In this document: positions 34,693 through 45,670 of the stretch, piece by piece
Layout of the letters: each line of letters begins with the position of its first letter
Position numbering within the stretch: the stretch's first letter is position 1
DNA from: Pelagimonas phthalicica
Lineage (GTDB): Bacteria > Pseudomonadota > Alphaproteobacteria > Rhodobacterales > Rhodobacteraceae
Reading direction: 5' to 3'
Assembly (NCBI RefSeq): GCF_004364805.1
Contig: NZ_SOAP01000004.1
Location: 1 to 64,000, forward strand
Length of the DNA stretch: 64,000 nt
The notes under the pieces: model-generated
Database searches by the model: none
What the model saw: only the letters and a program-made list of their open reading frames with translations
Told to the model about the DNA's origin: nothing
Made by a program: the position numbers and the translations under genes

Positions 34693-35541
34693 TTAGTTCT
34701 CCAGCAGGTCGAGATTGGAGAGGATCGAGGTGTCGACATCCTCTTTCTTGGTGCGGGTGACATTGGCGGCATTGACCAGATCTTCGATCTTTTTGGTCAC
34801 GGTTTGCTGACGGAGCGTGCTTTCAATCTGCGCGCGCACCTGATCCAGGCTTGGGGCCTCTTTGATGCGGGTCTCGTTCAGCTTGATCACGTGCCAGCCA
34901 AATTGGGTTTTGACCGGGCCACCCACACCGCCGGGCTCCATTTTTTCCACGGCTTCCTGGAAGGGGGGCACCATCATGCCCGGGCCAAACCAACCCAGCG
35001 CACCGCCCCCCGGACCGGATGGGCCGGTGGATTTTTCCTTGGCCAAGGTCGCGAAATCCGCACCGGCGGCCAGCTCGGCCACGATGGCTTGGGCCTCTTC
35101 TTCGGTCTCGACCAGAATATGCGAGGCGTTGAATTCCTTGCCCTGCGGGCCATTGGCATATTCTGCCTCATAGGCGGCCTTGATCTCGTCTTCGGGGATC
35201 GGCTGTTCGGCCAGTTCGGCCAAGACGACCGAGGCCAGCTGCGAGCGGCGCTCATTGTCCAGCGCAATGCGCACGCGTGGCGTTTCCTTGGCCATCTCAT
35301 CGGTCGACAGAACCTGCTGCTGAATCAGCTGATCAAGGATCCCGTCCCAAAGCACATCGCCGGGCAGTTGCTGGTACTGTTCAGGCAGAAAGGCGCGGAC
35401 CATCAACATGTGACCCAGCGTGATCTCGACCCCGTCCACGGTCGCCACAACGCTGTCCACCTTGAGCTCTTCGGCCTGCACAGGCAGTGCCATGCTCACG
35501 GTGAGGGCGACGGTGCCCCAGAAATTGCGGGATTTTAACAT
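34693..35541 (-). CDS. Periplasmic parvulin-type peptidyl-prolyl isomerase
   Basis: A 282-residue PrsA/SurA-like protein. It has a signal peptide (MLKSRNFWGTVALTVSMALPVQAE), an N-terminal SurA-type helical region (VVATVDGVEITLGHMLMVR, residues ~30-130) and a parvulin domain (FNASHILVETEEEAQAIVAELAAGADFATLAKEKSTGPSGPGGGALGWFGPGMMVPPF... TQFGWHVIKL). It assists folding of exported proteins. The ATG at 35541 follows AAGGACC. Directly divergent from secA and co-directional with argJ, an arrangement common in this group. Confidence 0.9.
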   Translation of the reverse strand: MLKSRNFWGTVALTVSMALPVQAEELKVDSVVATVDGVEITLGHMLMVRAFLPEQYQQLPGDVLWDGILDQLIQQQVLSTDEMAKETPRVRIALDNERRSQLASVVLAELAEQPIPEDEIKAAYEAEYANGPQGKEFNASHILVETEEEAQAIVAELAAGADFATLAKEKSTGPSGPGGGALGWFGPGMMVPPFQEAVEKMEPGGVGGPVKTQFGWHVIKLNETRIKEAPSLDQVRAQIESTLRQQTVTKKIEDLVNAANVTRTKKEDVDTSILSNLDLLEN

Positions 35542-35713
35542 CGTTTTGGTCCTTCCAGACGGGCCGCGACATGGGCGGCGTTGACACTCCACACCCCCGG
35601 GCTTACATGCCGAATGGGCATTTTAAAACCGGTCGTTTCTTCCGTCATATGGGCTGTATGAGCGCCGGGCAAGCAGATGCCGACTGATGTTGGATGAAAC
35701 AGGTAGATCAAGC

Positions 35714-38440
35714 ATGCTGGGAAAACTCGCGCGAAAGGTGTTCGGCACCCCGAATGACCGCAAGATCAAGGCCACCCGCCCGGTGGTGGCACAGATCAAC
35801 GCGCTGGAGGACGAGTTTGAGAAACTCGATGATGCCGGCCTGATCGCCAAAACCGAAGAGTTCAAAAAGCGCGTCGCAGATGGCGAATCGCTGGACAAGC
35901 TTTTGCCAGAGGCCTTTGCCAACTGCCGCGAGGCCGCGAAACGCGCGCTGGGGCTGCGGGCCTATGATGTGCAGCTGATGGGCGGGATCTTCCTGCATCA
36001 GGGCAATATCTCGGAGATGAAAACCGGTGAGGGCAAAACCCTCATGGCAACCTTTGCCGCCTATCTGAACGCCCTGACCGGGCGCGGCGTGCATGTGGTC
36101 ACGGTGAACGATTATCTCGCCAAGCGTGACGCCGAATGGATGAGTAACGTCTATGGCGCGCTGGGTCTGACCACCGGTGTTGTCTATCCACGTCAGCCCG
36201 ATGATGAGAAAAAGCAGGCCTATGACGCCGACATCACCTATGCCACCAATAATGAGCTGGGTTTTGACTATCTGCGCGACAATATGAAATCCGAGCTCAA
36301 ACAGATGAGCCAGCGCGATCATTATTTCGCCATCGTGGATGAGGTCGACTCGATCCTTGTCGACGAGGCGCGGACACCGCTGATCATTTCTGGCCCGGCG
36401 GATGACCGTTCTGACCTTTATGTGTCCATCGACAAGCTGATCCCGGATCTTTCGCCCGAACATTACTCGGTCGATGAAAAGACCCGCAATGTGACCTTTA
36501 CCGATGAAGGCAACGATTTCCTCGAAGAGCACCTTCAGGCCCGTGGCCTGCTGCCCGAGGGTCAGTCGCTTTACGATCCTGAATCGACAACCATCGTGCA
36601 CCACGTGAACCAGGGTCTGCGTGCCCATGTGCTGTTCACCAAGGACAAAGACTATATCGTCCGCGATGGCGAGGTTGTACTGATCGACGAATTCACCGGT
36701 CGTATGATGGCCGGGCGTCGCCTGTCCGAAGGTTTGCACCAGGCGATCGAAGCGAAAGAGGGCTGCAACATCCAGCCTGAAAACGTCACACTCGCCTCTG
36801 TGACCTTCCAGAACTATTTCCGCCTCTATGAGAAACTGGGTGGTATGACCGGCACCGCGGCCACCGAAGCCGAAGAATTTGCCGAAATCTACGGGTTGGG
36901 CGTGGTCGAAGTGCCCACCAACCGCCCTGTCGCCCGGATTGACGAAGACGACAAAGTCTATCGCACCGGCAAAGAAAAGTTCGAAGCGATTGTCGAAGAG
37001 GTCAAGCAGGCCCATGAAAAAGGCCAGCCGGTTCTGGTCGGCACCACCTCGATTGAAAAATCCGAGATGTTGAGCCAGATGCTCAAGGCGGCAGACCTGC
37101 CCCATAACGTTCTGAACGCCCGCCAGCACGAGCAAGAGGCGCAGATCGTTGCCGATGCTGGCAAGCTGGGCGGCGTGACCATTGCAACCAACATGGCGGG
37201 CCGTGGCACCGACATCAAACTGGGCGGCAATGTCGAATTCAAGATCATGGAGGCCATCGCCGCCGATCCCGAAGGCGATCCCGAGGCGATCCGGGCCCGG
37301 ATCGAAGAGGAACACACCGCCGACGAGCAGGCGGTCAAAGACGCCGGTGGTCTCTTTGTTTTGGCGACCGAGCGTCATGAAAGCCGCCGCATCGACAACC
37401 AGCTGCGTGGTCGTTCCGGCCGTCAGGGCGACCCGGGCAAATCTTCCTTCTTCCTCAGCCTCGAAGATGACCTGATGCGCATCTTTGGCTCGGAACGTCT
37501 GGACAAGGTGCTGTCCTCGCTTGGCATGAAAGAGGGCGAGGCGATCATTCACCCCTGGGTGAACAAATCGCTGGAACGTGCCCAGGCCAAGGTTGAGGGG
37601 CGCAACTTTGACATCCGTAAGCAGCTGCTGAAATTTGACGATGTGATGAATGATCAGCGTAAGGTGATCTTTTCCCAGCGTCGCGAGATCATGGAATCCG
37701 AGGATCTGTCCGAGATCACGCAGGATATGCGCCACGAGGTCATTGACGAGCTGGTCGATATCTATGCACCCGACAAATCCTATGCCGAGCAATGGGACAT
37801 GGAAGGGCTCTATGGCGCGACCATCGAAAAGCTGGGCCTTGATATTCCGGTCATGGGTTGGGCGGATGAGGATGGCGTCGACCAGGACGTGATCCGCGAA
37901 CGCCTCGAAGAGGCCAGCGACAAGCTGATGGCCGACAAGGAAGAGGCCTTTGGCTCCGACACCATGCGCCAGATCGAAAAGCAGTTCCTGCTGCAAACCA
38001 TCGACGGTAAATGGCGCGAGCACCTGCTGACGCTGGAACATCTGCGCTCGGTCGTGGGCTTCCGCGGCTATGCGCAGCGCGATCCGCTGAACGAATACAA
38101 GACCGAAGCCTTCCAACTGTTCGAAAACCTGCTGGAATCCCTGCGCGAACAGGTCACCACGCAGCTTGCTCAGGTCCGTCCGATGACCGAGGAAGAGCAG
38201 CGCGCCATGATGGCCGAAATGATGCAGCAACAGCAGGCCCAACAGGCCGCCTTGCAGCAGCAAGCGGCGCAACAGGCGGGTGCCGAGGGGGCTGAGACTG
38301 CCCTGGCCGGTGATTTTGAACCGCTGATCGAAGGCTTTGACGAAAACGATCCGTCAACCTGGGGCAATCCGGGCCGCAACGATGCTTGCCCATGTGGCTC
38401 TGGCAAAAAGTTCAAGCACTGCCACGGGCGTTTGGCGTAA
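35714..38440 (+). CDS. secA: Preprotein translocase ATPase SecA
   Basis: A 908-residue SecA with all parts: Walker A MKTGEGKT (~102-109), [19 protein letters not shown], the second nucleotide-binding fold ([24 protein letters not shown]), scaffold and wing regions, a Gln-rich linker, and a C-terminal zinc motif [17 protein letters not shown] that binds SecB/ribosomes. It drives export through SecYEG. The ATG at 35714 (MLGKLARK) is the family start; an upstream ATG at 35687 would add nine atypical residues. Followed by repeat E. Confidence 0.97.
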   Translation: MLGKLARKVFGTPNDRKIKATRPVVAQINALEDEFEKLDDAGLIAKTEEFKKRVADGESLDKLLPEAFANCREAAKRALGLRAYDVQLMGGIFLHQGNISEMKTGEGKTLMATFAAYLNALTGRGVHVVTVNDYLAKRDAEWMSNVYGALGLTTGVVYPRQPDDEKKQAYDADITYATNNELGFDYLRDNMKSELKQMSQRDHYFAIVDEVDSILVDEARTPLIISGPADDRSDLYVSIDKLIPDLSPEHYSVDEKTRNVTFTDEGNDFLEEHLQARGLLPEGQSLYDPESTTIVHHVNQGLRAHVLFTKDKDYIVRDGEVVLIDEFTGRMMAGRRLSEGLHQAIEAKEGCNIQPENVTLASVTFQNYFRLYEKLGGMTGTAATEAEEFAEIYGLGVVEVPTNRPVARIDEDDKVYRTGKEKFEAIVEEVKQAHEKGQPVLVGTTSIEKSEMLSQMLKAADLPHNVLNARQHEQEAQIVADAGKLGGVTIATNMAGRGTDIKLGGNVEFKIMEAIAADPEGDPEAIRARIEEEHTADEQAVKDAGGLFVLATERHESRRIDNQLRGRSGRQGDPGKSSFFLSLEDDLMRIFGSERLDKVLSSLGMKEGEAIIHPWVNKSLERAQAKVEGRNFDIRKQLLKFDDVMNDQRKVIFSQRREIMESEDLSEITQDMRHEVIDELVDIYAPDKSYAEQWDMEGLYGATIEKLGLDIPVMGWADEDGVDQDVIRERLEEASDKLMADKEEAFGSDTMRQIEKQFLLQTIDGKWREHLLTLEHLRSVVGFRGYAQRDPLNEYKTEAFQLFENLLESLREQVTTQLAQVRPMTEEEQRAMMAEMMQQQQAQQAALQQQAAQQAGAEGAETALAGDFEPLIEGFDENDPSTWGNPGRNDACPCGSGKKFKHCHGRLA

Positions 38441-38459
38441 ACGTCAAAACAAGGCTCCA

Positions 38460-38625
38460 TCACGCGGAATCAAGGGCCTTGGCCCGCCGCGTGATCGCCG
38501 TCCCGCCCCCCGGGATGGCGATTTTCAAGCGTCTGGGTGAACACGGATGCTGTAAAGAGCTTGGCTGAGATAAAGTGGCAAAAAGCAACGGAGCGTCGCC
38601 AACCCGCAGGACGGCGACCACACGC
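38460..38625. repeat. ~165-bp palindromic composite repeat, copy 1
   Basis: The 356-base gap 38441-38796 holds this element, 19 bases after secA. It opens with a hairpin whose arms are CACGCGG / CCGCGTG (38461-38493), then ATCGCC...GGCGAT, a middle with GTCTGGGTGAACACGGATG and TTGGCTGAGA, and a closing hairpin TCGCC...GGCGA (38595-38617). An inverted copy lies at 46327-46500. The rest of the gap shows nothing I can name. Confidence 0.8.
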
Positions 38626-38796
38626 CTCCGTCCTTTTTTCTCCCAAGTCTATGCCCCTCTCCCCTTCTGCCCGGCACCAATGCCCCAATTCGCGTCATAC
38701 GGTATCAAAATGCCGCAATGACTCCGCCGCCCTGCCCCAAGACCGCCATGTTTCCCCGCCATTTTCATCCCGTATCTTCATGAACGGGAGGCCAAA

Positions 38797-39768
38797 ATGG
38801 CGCGTCTCAAAAGCACTCTGCTGGCAGGAACGACCCTGGTTTGCGCCTTGGGCATTGGTTATGTCATGCAATTCGGCCTGGCCCTGCCCGGTCAAAAACA
38901 AACCGCTGCGGCTGAACCGCTTCAGGTGACCGATGTGGCTGAGGTCTCTTCGGCAACAGCCCTACCGCTGCCCCCCTCCGATGTGCAGTTTGAAATCGAC
39001 CTGCCCGACCAGAAAATCGAACTGGCCGCCGCGGATGCCGGTCTGGCCGGAACCGACCTGCCGCAGGAACCGCTCAGCGAAAGCTTTGGCTGTGACGTGC
39101 GCATGGAATCCAGCCCCGCCGCCGGAGCCATGGTGCGCCTGTCCTTGTCCTCCGCCTGCCATGGCAGCGACCGTGTGACCATCCACCACCAGGGCATGAT
39201 GTTCACCGAGGTCATGCAGCCCGATGGCACGCTTGACATCACCGTGCCTGCCCTGTCGGAAAACGCGGTCTTCATGGCCTCTTTTGCCAGCGGCGACGGC
39301 GCAATGACCACCGCCGAAGTGCCCTCGATGCCCTTCTATGACCGCGTGGCCGTGCAATGGCGCGGCGAGGCCGGGCTGCAATTGCATGCGCTGGAATTTG
39401 GCGCTGAATATTTCGGCACAGGCCATATCTGGGCCGATACCAGCGGTGATCTGGGTGCCGCGGCGCGCGGCGAAGGTGGGTTCCTGACCCGTCTCGGCCA
39501 ACGCGCCGCACCCGAGGCGCAGCTGGTTGAGGTCTATTCCTACCCCACCGGGGCCTCCACCCGCGATGGCGACATCGCCCTGTCGGTCGAGGCCGAGGTG
39601 ACGGCAGCCAATTGCGACACCATGGTCGAGGCGCAAACTTTTGAACTGGTGGGCGAAGCGGATCTGCGCATCCGCGATCTGACACTGGAAATTCCCGGCT
39701 GCGACACTGCTGGTGACTTTCTGGTGTTGAATAATCTTGTCCAAGACCTGACAATCAGCGCGCGTTAA
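38797..39768 (+). CDS. Exported protein of unknown function
   Basis: A 323-residue protein with an N-terminal hydrophobic signal or anchor (LLAGTTLVCALGIGYVMQFGLA), an acidic Pro/Ala linker, and a soluble domain of about 230 residues rich in beta-strand patterns with four cysteines (FGCDVRM, SSACHGS, TAANCDTM, EIPGCDT). Similar proteins are sometimes labelled 'translocase' in roseobacter genomes, seemingly by association with secA; nothing here supports that. GGGAGG precedes the ATG. 33 bases before the next exported-protein gene, so likely an operon. Confidence 0.7.
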   Translation: MARLKSTLLAGTTLVCALGIGYVMQFGLALPGQKQTAAAEPLQVTDVAEVSSATALPLPPSDVQFEIDLPDQKIELAAADAGLAGTDLPQEPLSESFGCDVRMESSPAAGAMVRLSLSSACHGSDRVTIHHQGMMFTEVMQPDGTLDITVPALSENAVFMASFASGDGAMTTAEVPSMPFYDRVAVQWRGEAGLQLHALEFGAEYFGTGHIWADTSGDLGAAARGEGGFLTRLGQRAAPEAQLVEVYSYPTGASTRDGDIALSVEAEVTAANCDTMVEAQTFELVGEADLRIRDLTLEIPGCDTAGDFLVLNNLVQDLTISAR

Positions 39769-39801
39769 CCGCGTCACTTCAGGATCTGGGCAGGGCAAAA
39801 C

Positions 39802-41361
39802 ATGCAGATTTGGCGTGCGGCGATCATCGCCGCACTTTTTCTATTCGGGCAGGCCATTGCGGCCTTGGCCCAAGACATCACCCTGCGCTCGCGCGATGGC
39901 GCGATCGAGCTGACCGGCAGCCTGCTGGGCTTTGATGGCGAGTTCTATCGCATCGAAACCAAATTTGGCGAGTTGACCGTCGACAGTTCCGGCGTGCTCT
40001 GCGAAGGCCCGTCTTGCCCCTCGTTGACCGATTACGTGGCACAATTGTCGATCTCGGGCTCGGCCACCATCGGCTCGGTCCTAATGCCTGCCCTGCTCGA
40101 AGCCTTTGCCCTGCGTAACGGGCTGACCGCCAAGCGACAAAAGATCGACGCGCACCGCTTTGCCTATGTGCTGACCAATATCCGCAGCCAGAAAACCGTC
40201 GGCGTCTTTACCTTTCGCGTGACCAACACCGATGAAGGCTTTGCCGACCTGCTCGCGGATGAGGCCGATATCGTCATGGCCCTGCGCGAGATCCGCGACA
40301 GCGAGGTGGCATTGGCGCGCGAGGCCGGGCTGGGGGACCTGGAAAAACCCAATCGCGCCCGCGTTCTGGCGCTGGACGCGCTGGTTCCGGTGGTTGCCCA
40401 TAACAACCCGGTCGATCAAATCTCGCTCAATGATCTTTCGCGCATCCTGTCCGGTCGCCTGACAAATTGGCGCGAGCTGGGCGGGGTTGATGCCCCGGTC
40501 AGTGTGCATCTGCGCGATGCGGGTTCCGGCCTCTCACAAGGGCTGGAGGACCGGGTTCTGACCCCGGCGAATGTGACCCTCGCCCCAACGGCGCAGCGCC
40601 ATGACAGCAATGGCGCGCTGGCCAACGCCGTGTCGCGCGACCCGTTCGGCATCGGCATTGCCAGTTTTTCGGAAATCGCCAATGCCAAGCCATTGGTGAT
40701 TGGCGGCGATTGCGGGTTTTCCCTGCGCGCCGCCCGCCGCTCGATCAAGACCGAGGATTACCCGCTGACCGCGCCTATGTTCCTCTATGTGCCTGCCCGC
40801 CGTCTGCCCGCATTGGCGCGCGAATTTCTAGCCTTTACCCGCACCCCACCGGCGCAAATCGTCATCCGCCGCGCCGGGTTCGTTGATCAGGCCCCCGAAG
40901 AGGTGCCCGTCGATCTGCAAGGCAACCGCTTTACCAATGCGGTGGTGGTGGCCCAAGGGCAAACCGGATTGGCACAGCTGCAACGCATGGTGCGCAGCCT
41001 GTCCGAGATGCGGCGGCTGACCACCTCTTTCCGGTTTGAAACCGGTTCGACCCGGCTAGATGCGCAGTCGCGCTCCAACGTACAACAGCTCGCCCGCTCG
41101 CTTGAGGCGGGAGTTTATGATGGGCGCAAGCTGGTCTTTGTTGGCTTCTCTGATGGGGTTGGTCCGGCATCAGAAAACCTCGACATCGCCCGCAAACGCG
41201 CCGAAACCGTGCGCCGAGCAGTGGAACGCAGCGCTGAAACCGCGGATCTAGACCGGATCGAGATCGCCTCGGACGCCTTTGGCGAGGCCATGCCCATGGC
41301 CTGTGACGAAACCTCCTGGGGACGACAGGTGAATCGCCGGGTTGAGGTCTGGGTGCGCTAG
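39802..41361 (+). CDS. Phosphate-binding-protein-like/OmpA fusion protein
   Basis: A 519-residue exported protein. A signal peptide (ending AALAQ, residue ~24) and a short beta domain (DITLRSRDGAIELTGSLLGFDGEFYRIETKFGELTVDSSGVLC) precede a PstS-like type 2 periplasmic binding fold (LSISGSATIGSVLMPALLEAF, DEADIVMALREI, NDLSRILSGRLTNWRELGG, residues ~70-350). The C-terminal ~110 residues are an OmpA/MotB peptidoglycan-binding domain (FETGSTRLDAQSRSNVQQLARSL ... FVGFSDGVGPASENLDIARKRAETV ... GRQVNRRVEVWV). The fusion would tether a binding protein to the cell wall. Confidence 0.85.
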   Translation: MQIWRAAIIAALFLFGQAIAALAQDITLRSRDGAIELTGSLLGFDGEFYRIETKFGELTVDSSGVLCEGPSCPSLTDYVAQLSISGSATIGSVLMPALLEAFALRNGLTAKRQKIDAHRFAYVLTNIRSQKTVGVFTFRVTNTDEGFADLLADEADIVMALREIRDSEVALAREAGLGDLEKPNRARVLALDALVPVVAHNNPVDQISLNDLSRILSGRLTNWRELGGVDAPVSVHLRDAGSGLSQGLEDRVLTPANVTLAPTAQRHDSNGALANAVSRDPFGIGIASFSEIANAKPLVIGGDCGFSLRAARRSIKTEDYPLTAPMFLYVPARRLPALAREFLAFTRTPPAQIVIRRAGFVDQAPEEVPVDLQGNRFTNAVVVAQGQTGLAQLQRMVRSLSEMRRLTTSFRFETGSTRLDAQSRSNVQQLARSLEAGVYDGRKLVFVGFSDGVGPASENLDIARKRAETVRRAVERSAETADLDRIEIASDAFGEAMPMACDETSWGRQVNRRVEVWVR

Positions 41362-41375
41362 AGGCACGCGGTTCC

Positions 41376-41417
41376 AAATTTCATCGATGAAATTTGCAAA
41401 TTCCGTGCACGGAATTT
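41376..41417. repeat. Two adjoining perfect 20-bp palindromes
   Basis: AAATTTCATCGATGAAATTT (41376-41395) and AAATTCCGTGCACGGAATTT (41398-41417), separated by GC, between the convergent OmpA-fusion and radC genes. The outer bases CCAAATTTC and GAATTTGG also pair, so a cruciform or cloverleaf is possible. It may end transcription from both sides. Confidence 0.8.
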
Positions 41418-41425
41418 GGGTGCGT

Positions 41426-42190
41426 CTAGAGTAGACCTTCGGCGCGAAAACTCAGCTCGCGGGATTTGCCGATCACCAGGTGGTCATGCAGGGTGATGCC
41501 CAGCACCTCACCCGCCTCGCGGATCTGTTCCGTCATCTCAATATCCGCGCCGCTGGGGGTCGGGTCACCGGACGGGTGGTTATGCACCAGGATCAGCGCC
41601 GTGGCGTTCAGCTCTAATGCGCGTTTGACCACTTCGCGTGGATAGACCGGCACGTGATCCACCGTGCCTTTGCCCTGTGCCTCATCCGCGATCAGCACGT
41701 TTTTACGATCCAGATAAAGCACGCGGAACTGCTCCACATCACCATGCGCCATTGCCGTCTGACAGTAGCTCAACAAGGCGTCCCAACTGCTGACCACCGG
41801 CTTTTTCAGCACCTTGGATTGCGCCAGCCGATGCGCCGCCGCCTCAACAATCTTGAGTTCGGTCACCACCGCATCGCCAACCCCCTTAATCTCGGCCAAT
41901 CGCGAAACAGGGGCCGACAGAACCCCGTTGAAATCGCCAAACAGGCTGAGCAATTGCCGCGCCAGAGGTTTCACGTCGCGGCGCGGGATGGCGCGGAACA
42001 GGACCAGTTCCAACAGCTCGTAATCGGGCAGCGCATCCGCCCCGCCGATCATGAACCGCTCGCGCAGCCGGGCGCGGTGATCCTTGATATAAGAGGGCAA
42101 GACCTTGGTATCGGGCACCGGTTGGACGGGTGCCTCATCCAGGTCAAACAGCGCAGCCTGTGAATCAGAGAAATGCGGACCTCGGGTCAT
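41426..42190 (-). CDS. radC: RadC-family JAB-domain protein
   Basis: A 254-residue protein. Residues ~40-105 carry a helix-hairpin-helix-like region ([38 protein letters not shown] ... [16 protein letters not shown]). The C-terminal MPN/JAB domain has the zinc motif [19 protein letters not shown] and DHLVIG. The old link to DNA repair is weak; the family is a JAMM-type hydrolase fold of unknown substrate. It ends beside the two palindromes at 41376-41417. Confidence 0.92.
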   Translation of the reverse strand: MTRGPHFSDSQAALFDLDEAPVQPVPDTKVLPSYIKDHRARLRERFMIGGADALPDYELLELVLFRAIPRRDVKPLARQLLSLFGDFNGVLSAPVSRLAEIKGVGDAVVTELKIVEAAAHRLAQSKVLKKPVVSSWDALLSYCQTAMAHGDVEQFRVLYLDRKNVLIADEAQGKGTVDHVPVYPREVVKRALELNATALILVHNHPSGDPTPSGADIEMTEQIREAGEVLGITLHDHLVIGKSRELSFRAEGLL

Positions 42191-42302
42191 ACCGCAACTT
42201 TGCGCTCATCTTGGTGAACAAGTGGTTAAGACGGCAAAGGGGCAAAAAGCAAAACGGCACCCGAAAGGGTGCCGTTCTCAAAGTCTTAACACGAGCAGGA
42301 AT

Positions 42303-43457
42303 TTACCCCTTCATCGAATCCCAGAAATTCTTCACCGAAGAAAAGAAGCTGGAGCTTTCGGGGTTGTTATCCTCTGCCAGACCTTCGAATTCGCGCAGCA
42401 ATTCCTTTTGGCGCGAGGTCAGGTTGACCGGCGTTTCCACCGCCAATTCGATGAACATATCCCCGGTGCCACCGCCGCGCAGGGCTGGCATGCCCTTGCC
42501 GCGCAGGCGCATCTGGCGACCCGATTGGCTGCCTGATGGGATTTTCACCCGCGAGCGGCCGCCATCAATGGTTGGCACTTCGATATCGCCGCCCAGTGCC
42601 GCCTTGGCCATCGAGACCGGCACACGGCAATGCAGCTCGGTGCTTTCGCGTTCAAAGATCTTATGCTCTTCGACCTCGATAAAGATATAGAGGTCGCCAG
42701 GAGGCCCCCCGCGCATCCCGGCCTCACCCTCACCAGACAAGCGAATGCGGGTGCCGGTTTCCACGCCCGCCGGGATATTCACCGACAGCGCGCGCTCTTT
42801 CTGCACGCGGCCCGTGCCGCCGCAGCCTTTGCACGGGTTCTTGATGATCTGCCCCAGACCGGAACAGGTCGGACAGGTGCGTTCCACGGTAAAGAACCCC
42901 TGGGTCGCGCGCACCTTGCCCATGCCGGAACAGGTCGGGCATGTGGTCGGTTCTGCGCCGCCTTCGGCGCCAGAGCCGTCACATTCGCCACATTGCACTG
43001 TGGTTGGCACGTTCAGGGTCTTTTGCAGGCCGGAATAGGCCTCTTCCAGAGTCACGCTGAGATTATAGCGCAGGTCGGACCCACGCGTTGCGCGCTGACG
43101 CCCGCCGCCACCGCGACCGCCCATCATATCGCCGAACAGGTCGTCAAACACGTCGGAGAACGCGCTGGCAAAGTCACCCTGGCCGCCGCCAAAGCCGCCA
43201 CCAGGACGTCCGCCACCGCCGCCCATACCACCCTCAAAGGCGGCGTGGCCATAGCGGTCATAGGCGGCTTTCTTTTCCGGATCCTTCAACACGTCATAGG
43301 CTTCGTTCACTTCCTTGAACTGCGCCTCTGCGTCGGGATTGTCGGCATTGCGGTCCGGGTGCAGCTCTTTGGCCTTCTTGCGATAAGCTTTCTTCAGCTC
43401 ATCCGCAGAGGCGCCTTTGGCCGCTCCCAGGACATCATAAAAATCACGCTTGGACAT
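42303..43457 (-). CDS. dnaJ: Chaperone DnaJ
   Basis: A 384-residue type I J-protein. It has the J domain with HPD (KELHPDRN, residues ~31-37), a Gly-rich linker (~75-110), four zinc repeats [24 protein letters not shown] and CKGCGGTG, and the C-terminal peptide-binding domains. It stimulates DnaK's ATPase. The start has a strong SD (AGGAGGG). It follows dnaK by 80 bases with a hairpin between that may lower its expression. Confidence 0.97.
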   Translation of the reverse strand: MSKRDFYDVLGAAKGASADELKKAYRKKAKELHPDRNADNPDAEAQFKEVNEAYDVLKDPEKKAAYDRYGHAAFEGGMGGGGGRPGGGFGGGQGDFASAFSDVFDDLFGDMMGGRGGGGRQRATRGSDLRYNLSVTLEEAYSGLQKTLNVPTTVQCGECDGSGAEGGAEPTTCPTCSGMGKVRATQGFFTVERTCPTCSGLGQIIKNPCKGCGGTGRVQKERALSVNIPAGVETGTRIRLSGEGEAGMRGGPPGDLYIFIEVEEHKIFERESTELHCRVPVSMAKAALGGDIEVPTIDGGRSRVKIPSGSQSGRQMRLRGKGMPALRGGGTGDMFIELAVETPVNLTSRQKELLREFEGLAEDNNPESSSFFSSVKNFWDSMKG

Positions 43458-43481
43458 CTAAGCCCTCCTTTCCAGGAAAGG

Positions 43482-43518
43482 AAAAGGGCCAGCCCGGGTC
43501 CAATGCCCGGACCGGCCC
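43482..43518 (-). terminator. Attenuating hairpin between dnaK and dnaJ
   Basis: On the minus strand, GGGCC-G-GTCCGGGC pairs with the matching GCCCGGAC-like and GGCCC arms (43486-43518) and is followed by TTTTCC. It lies 20 bases after the dnaK stop, so it may act as a partial terminator, giving more dnaK than dnaJ, or protect the dnaK 3' end. Confidence 0.6.
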
Positions 43519-43537
43519 CGATCACTACGACAGGCGC

Positions 43538-45463
43538 TTATGCGCGTTTGTCGTCACCCAGATCTTCGAAATCGGCGTCAACGATGTCATCGTCACCCGC
43601 CGCCGGGCCAGCATCATCCGCGGCGGCAGGTTCATCACCCGCTTCCTCGGCCTGTGCCTTGTAGATCGCTTCGCCCAGGCGCATCGCAACTTCGGTCACG
43701 TTCTGGATGCCAGCCTTCAGTTTCTCTGCAGAAACGTCGTCTTTCTCCAGATCGTCCTTCAGCGCGGCAACGGCCAGTTCGATCGCCTCAACGGTGGATG
43801 GGTCCACCTTGTCGCCATGCTCTTCAACCGATTTCTCGGTGGAATGCACGAGGCTCTCGGCCTGGTTGCGCGCCTCGACGAGTTCCTTGCGCTCTTTATC
43901 GGCTTCGGCGTTTTCTTCCGCCTCTTGCACCATGCGCTCGATATCGTCATCCGACAGACCTCCCGAGGCCTGAATGGTAATCTGCTGCTCTTTGCCGGTG
44001 GCCTTGTCTTTGGCGCCAACGGAGACGATGCCGTTTGCGTCAATGTCAAAGGTCACTTCGATCTGCGGCATGCCACGTGGGGCTGGCGGGATCTCTTCCA
44101 GATTGAACTGGCCGAGCATCTTGTTATCCGCTGCCATCTCGCGCTCACCCTGGAAAACCCGGATGGTCACAGCCGACTGGTTGTCTTCGGCGGTCGAAAA
44201 GACCTGAGACTTTTTCGTCGGGATGGTGGTGTTGCGGTCGATCAGACGGGTGAACACGCCACCCAGGGTCTCGATGCCCAGCGACAGCGGGGTCACGTCC
44301 AGCAGAACCACGTCTTTAACGTCGCCCTGAAGAACACCGGCCTGAATGGCCGCGCCCATGGCAACAACTTCGTCCGGGTTCACGCCTTTGTGTGGCTCTT
44401 TGCCAAAGAATTTGGTCACCTCTTCGATGACTTTTGGCATACGTGTCTGACCACCAACCAGAACGACTTCGTCGATCTCGGATGTGGACAGGCCCGCATC
44501 TTTCAGAGCCGCTTGGCACGGTTTGATCGAAGCTTTGATCAGGTCACCCACCAGGCTTTCCAGCTTGGCGCGGGTCAGTTTCATCACCAGGTGCAGCGGG
44601 GCACCGGAGTTTGGATCCATGGTGATGAACGGCTGGTTGATCTCGGTCTGCGTGGCCGAGGACAGTTCGATCTTGGCTTTTTCAGCGGCTTCTTTCAGAC
44701 GCTGCAGGGCCATCTTGTCCTTGGTCAGGTCGGCACCATGCTCTTTCTTGAACTCATCCGCCAGGTAGTTGACGATGCGCATGTCAAAGTCTTCACCACC
44801 CAGGAAGGTGTCGCCATTGGTCGATTTCACTTCGAACAGACCATCGTCGATTTCCAGGATGGTCACGTCGAAAGTACCACCACCAAGGTCATAAACGGCG
44901 ATGGTTTTGCTTTCTTTCTTGTCCAGACCATAGGCCAGCGCAGCCGCGGTCGGCTCGTTGATGATGCGCAGCACTTCGAGACCGGCGATTTTACCGGCAT
45001 CTTTGGTGGCCTGACGCTGAGCGTCGTTGAAATAGGCAGGAACGGTGATGACCGCCTGGGTCACCTCTTCGCCAAGATAGCTCTCGGCGGTTTCTTTCAT
45101 TTTGCCCAGGATAAAGGCCGAGATCTGCGAAGGAGAGTATTTCTCACCCTTGGCTTCGACCCATGCATCGCCATTGCCGCCGTCAACGATGGCGTATGGA
45201 ACGATGTCTTTATCTTTGGTGACTTCGGCGTCGGTGGTACGACGGCCGATCAGACGCTTAACCGCGAAAACGGTTGCTTCTGGGTTGGTGACAGCCTGAC
45301 GCTTGGCCGGCTGGCCAACGAGGCGTTCATCGTCGGTAAAGGCGACGATAGAAGGGGTGGTGCGTGCGCCTTCTGCGTTTTCAATAACGCGGGCAGCAGA
45401 ACCATCCATGATGGCAACGCAAGAGTTTGTGGTGCCGAGGTCGATACCAATCACTTTGGCCAT
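43538..45463 (-). CDS. dnaK: Chaperone DnaK (Hsp70)
   Basis: A 641-residue Hsp70 of normal length. The signatures are [27 protein letters not shown] and [13 protein letters not shown]; the linker [16 protein letters not shown] leads to the substrate-binding domain, and the C-terminus ends in an acidic Asp/Glu/Ala tail. It folds and refolds proteins with DnaJ and GrpE (not in the window). An RpoH-type promoter lies 113 bases upstream. Confidence 0.98.
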   Translation of the reverse strand: MAKVIGIDLGTTNSCVAIMDGSAARVIENAEGARTTPSIVAFTDDERLVGQPAKRQAVTNPEATVFAVKRLIGRRTTDAEVTKDKDIVPYAIVDGGNGDAWVEAKGEKYSPSQISAFILGKMKETAESYLGEEVTQAVITVPAYFNDAQRQATKDAGKIAGLEVLRIINEPTAAALAYGLDKKESKTIAVYDLGGGTFDVTILEIDDGLFEVKSTNGDTFLGGEDFDMRIVNYLADEFKKEHGADLTKDKMALQRLKEAAEKAKIELSSATQTEINQPFITMDPNSGAPLHLVMKLTRAKLESLVGDLIKASIKPCQAALKDAGLSTSEIDEVVLVGGQTRMPKVIEEVTKFFGKEPHKGVNPDEVVAMGAAIQAGVLQGDVKDVVLLDVTPLSLGIETLGGVFTRLIDRNTTIPTKKSQVFSTAEDNQSAVTIRVFQGEREMAADNKMLGQFNLEEIPPAPRGMPQIEVTFDIDANGIVSVGAKDKATGKEQQITIQASGGLSDDDIERMVQEAEENAEADKERKELVEARNQAESLVHSTEKSVEEHGDKVDPSTVEAIELAVAALKDDLEKDDVSAEKLKAGIQNVTEVAMRLGEAIYKAQAEEAGDEPAAADDAGPAAGDDDIVDADFEDLGDDKRA

Positions 45464-45575
45464 GTTTTCGATCCCTTTCGTTACAGGCGATATCTCGGAG
45501 CGATGGACCCATTATGGCATCCGGCTCCGCTTTGCAATGAACACTGGACCGGCCGGATCCAGCGCGTTCGAAGGG

Positions 45576-45605
45576 TATATAAGGAGCCATCCTGCACCCT
45601 GCAAG
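45576..45605 (-). promoter_or_regulatory. RpoH-type promoter of dnaK
   Basis: On the minus strand CTTG (45605-45602), 17 bases, then CCTTATATA (45584-45576). This matches the alphaproteobacterial heat-shock pattern CTTG-N17-CyTATnT. It lies in the 207-base divergent region between dnaK and alkB. Confidence 0.6.
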
Positions 45606-45670
45606 CATCGCGGTGTCCGCAATTGTGCAGAATTGCTTGGCGAATGTTAGGAATCCGGCAAGAAAGAGGT

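Noticed and set aside
43817-45670. Long upstream extension of the alkB frame across dnaK
   Set aside because: The extension is antisense to dnaK. AlkB homology and a good ribosome-binding site begin at 45671.
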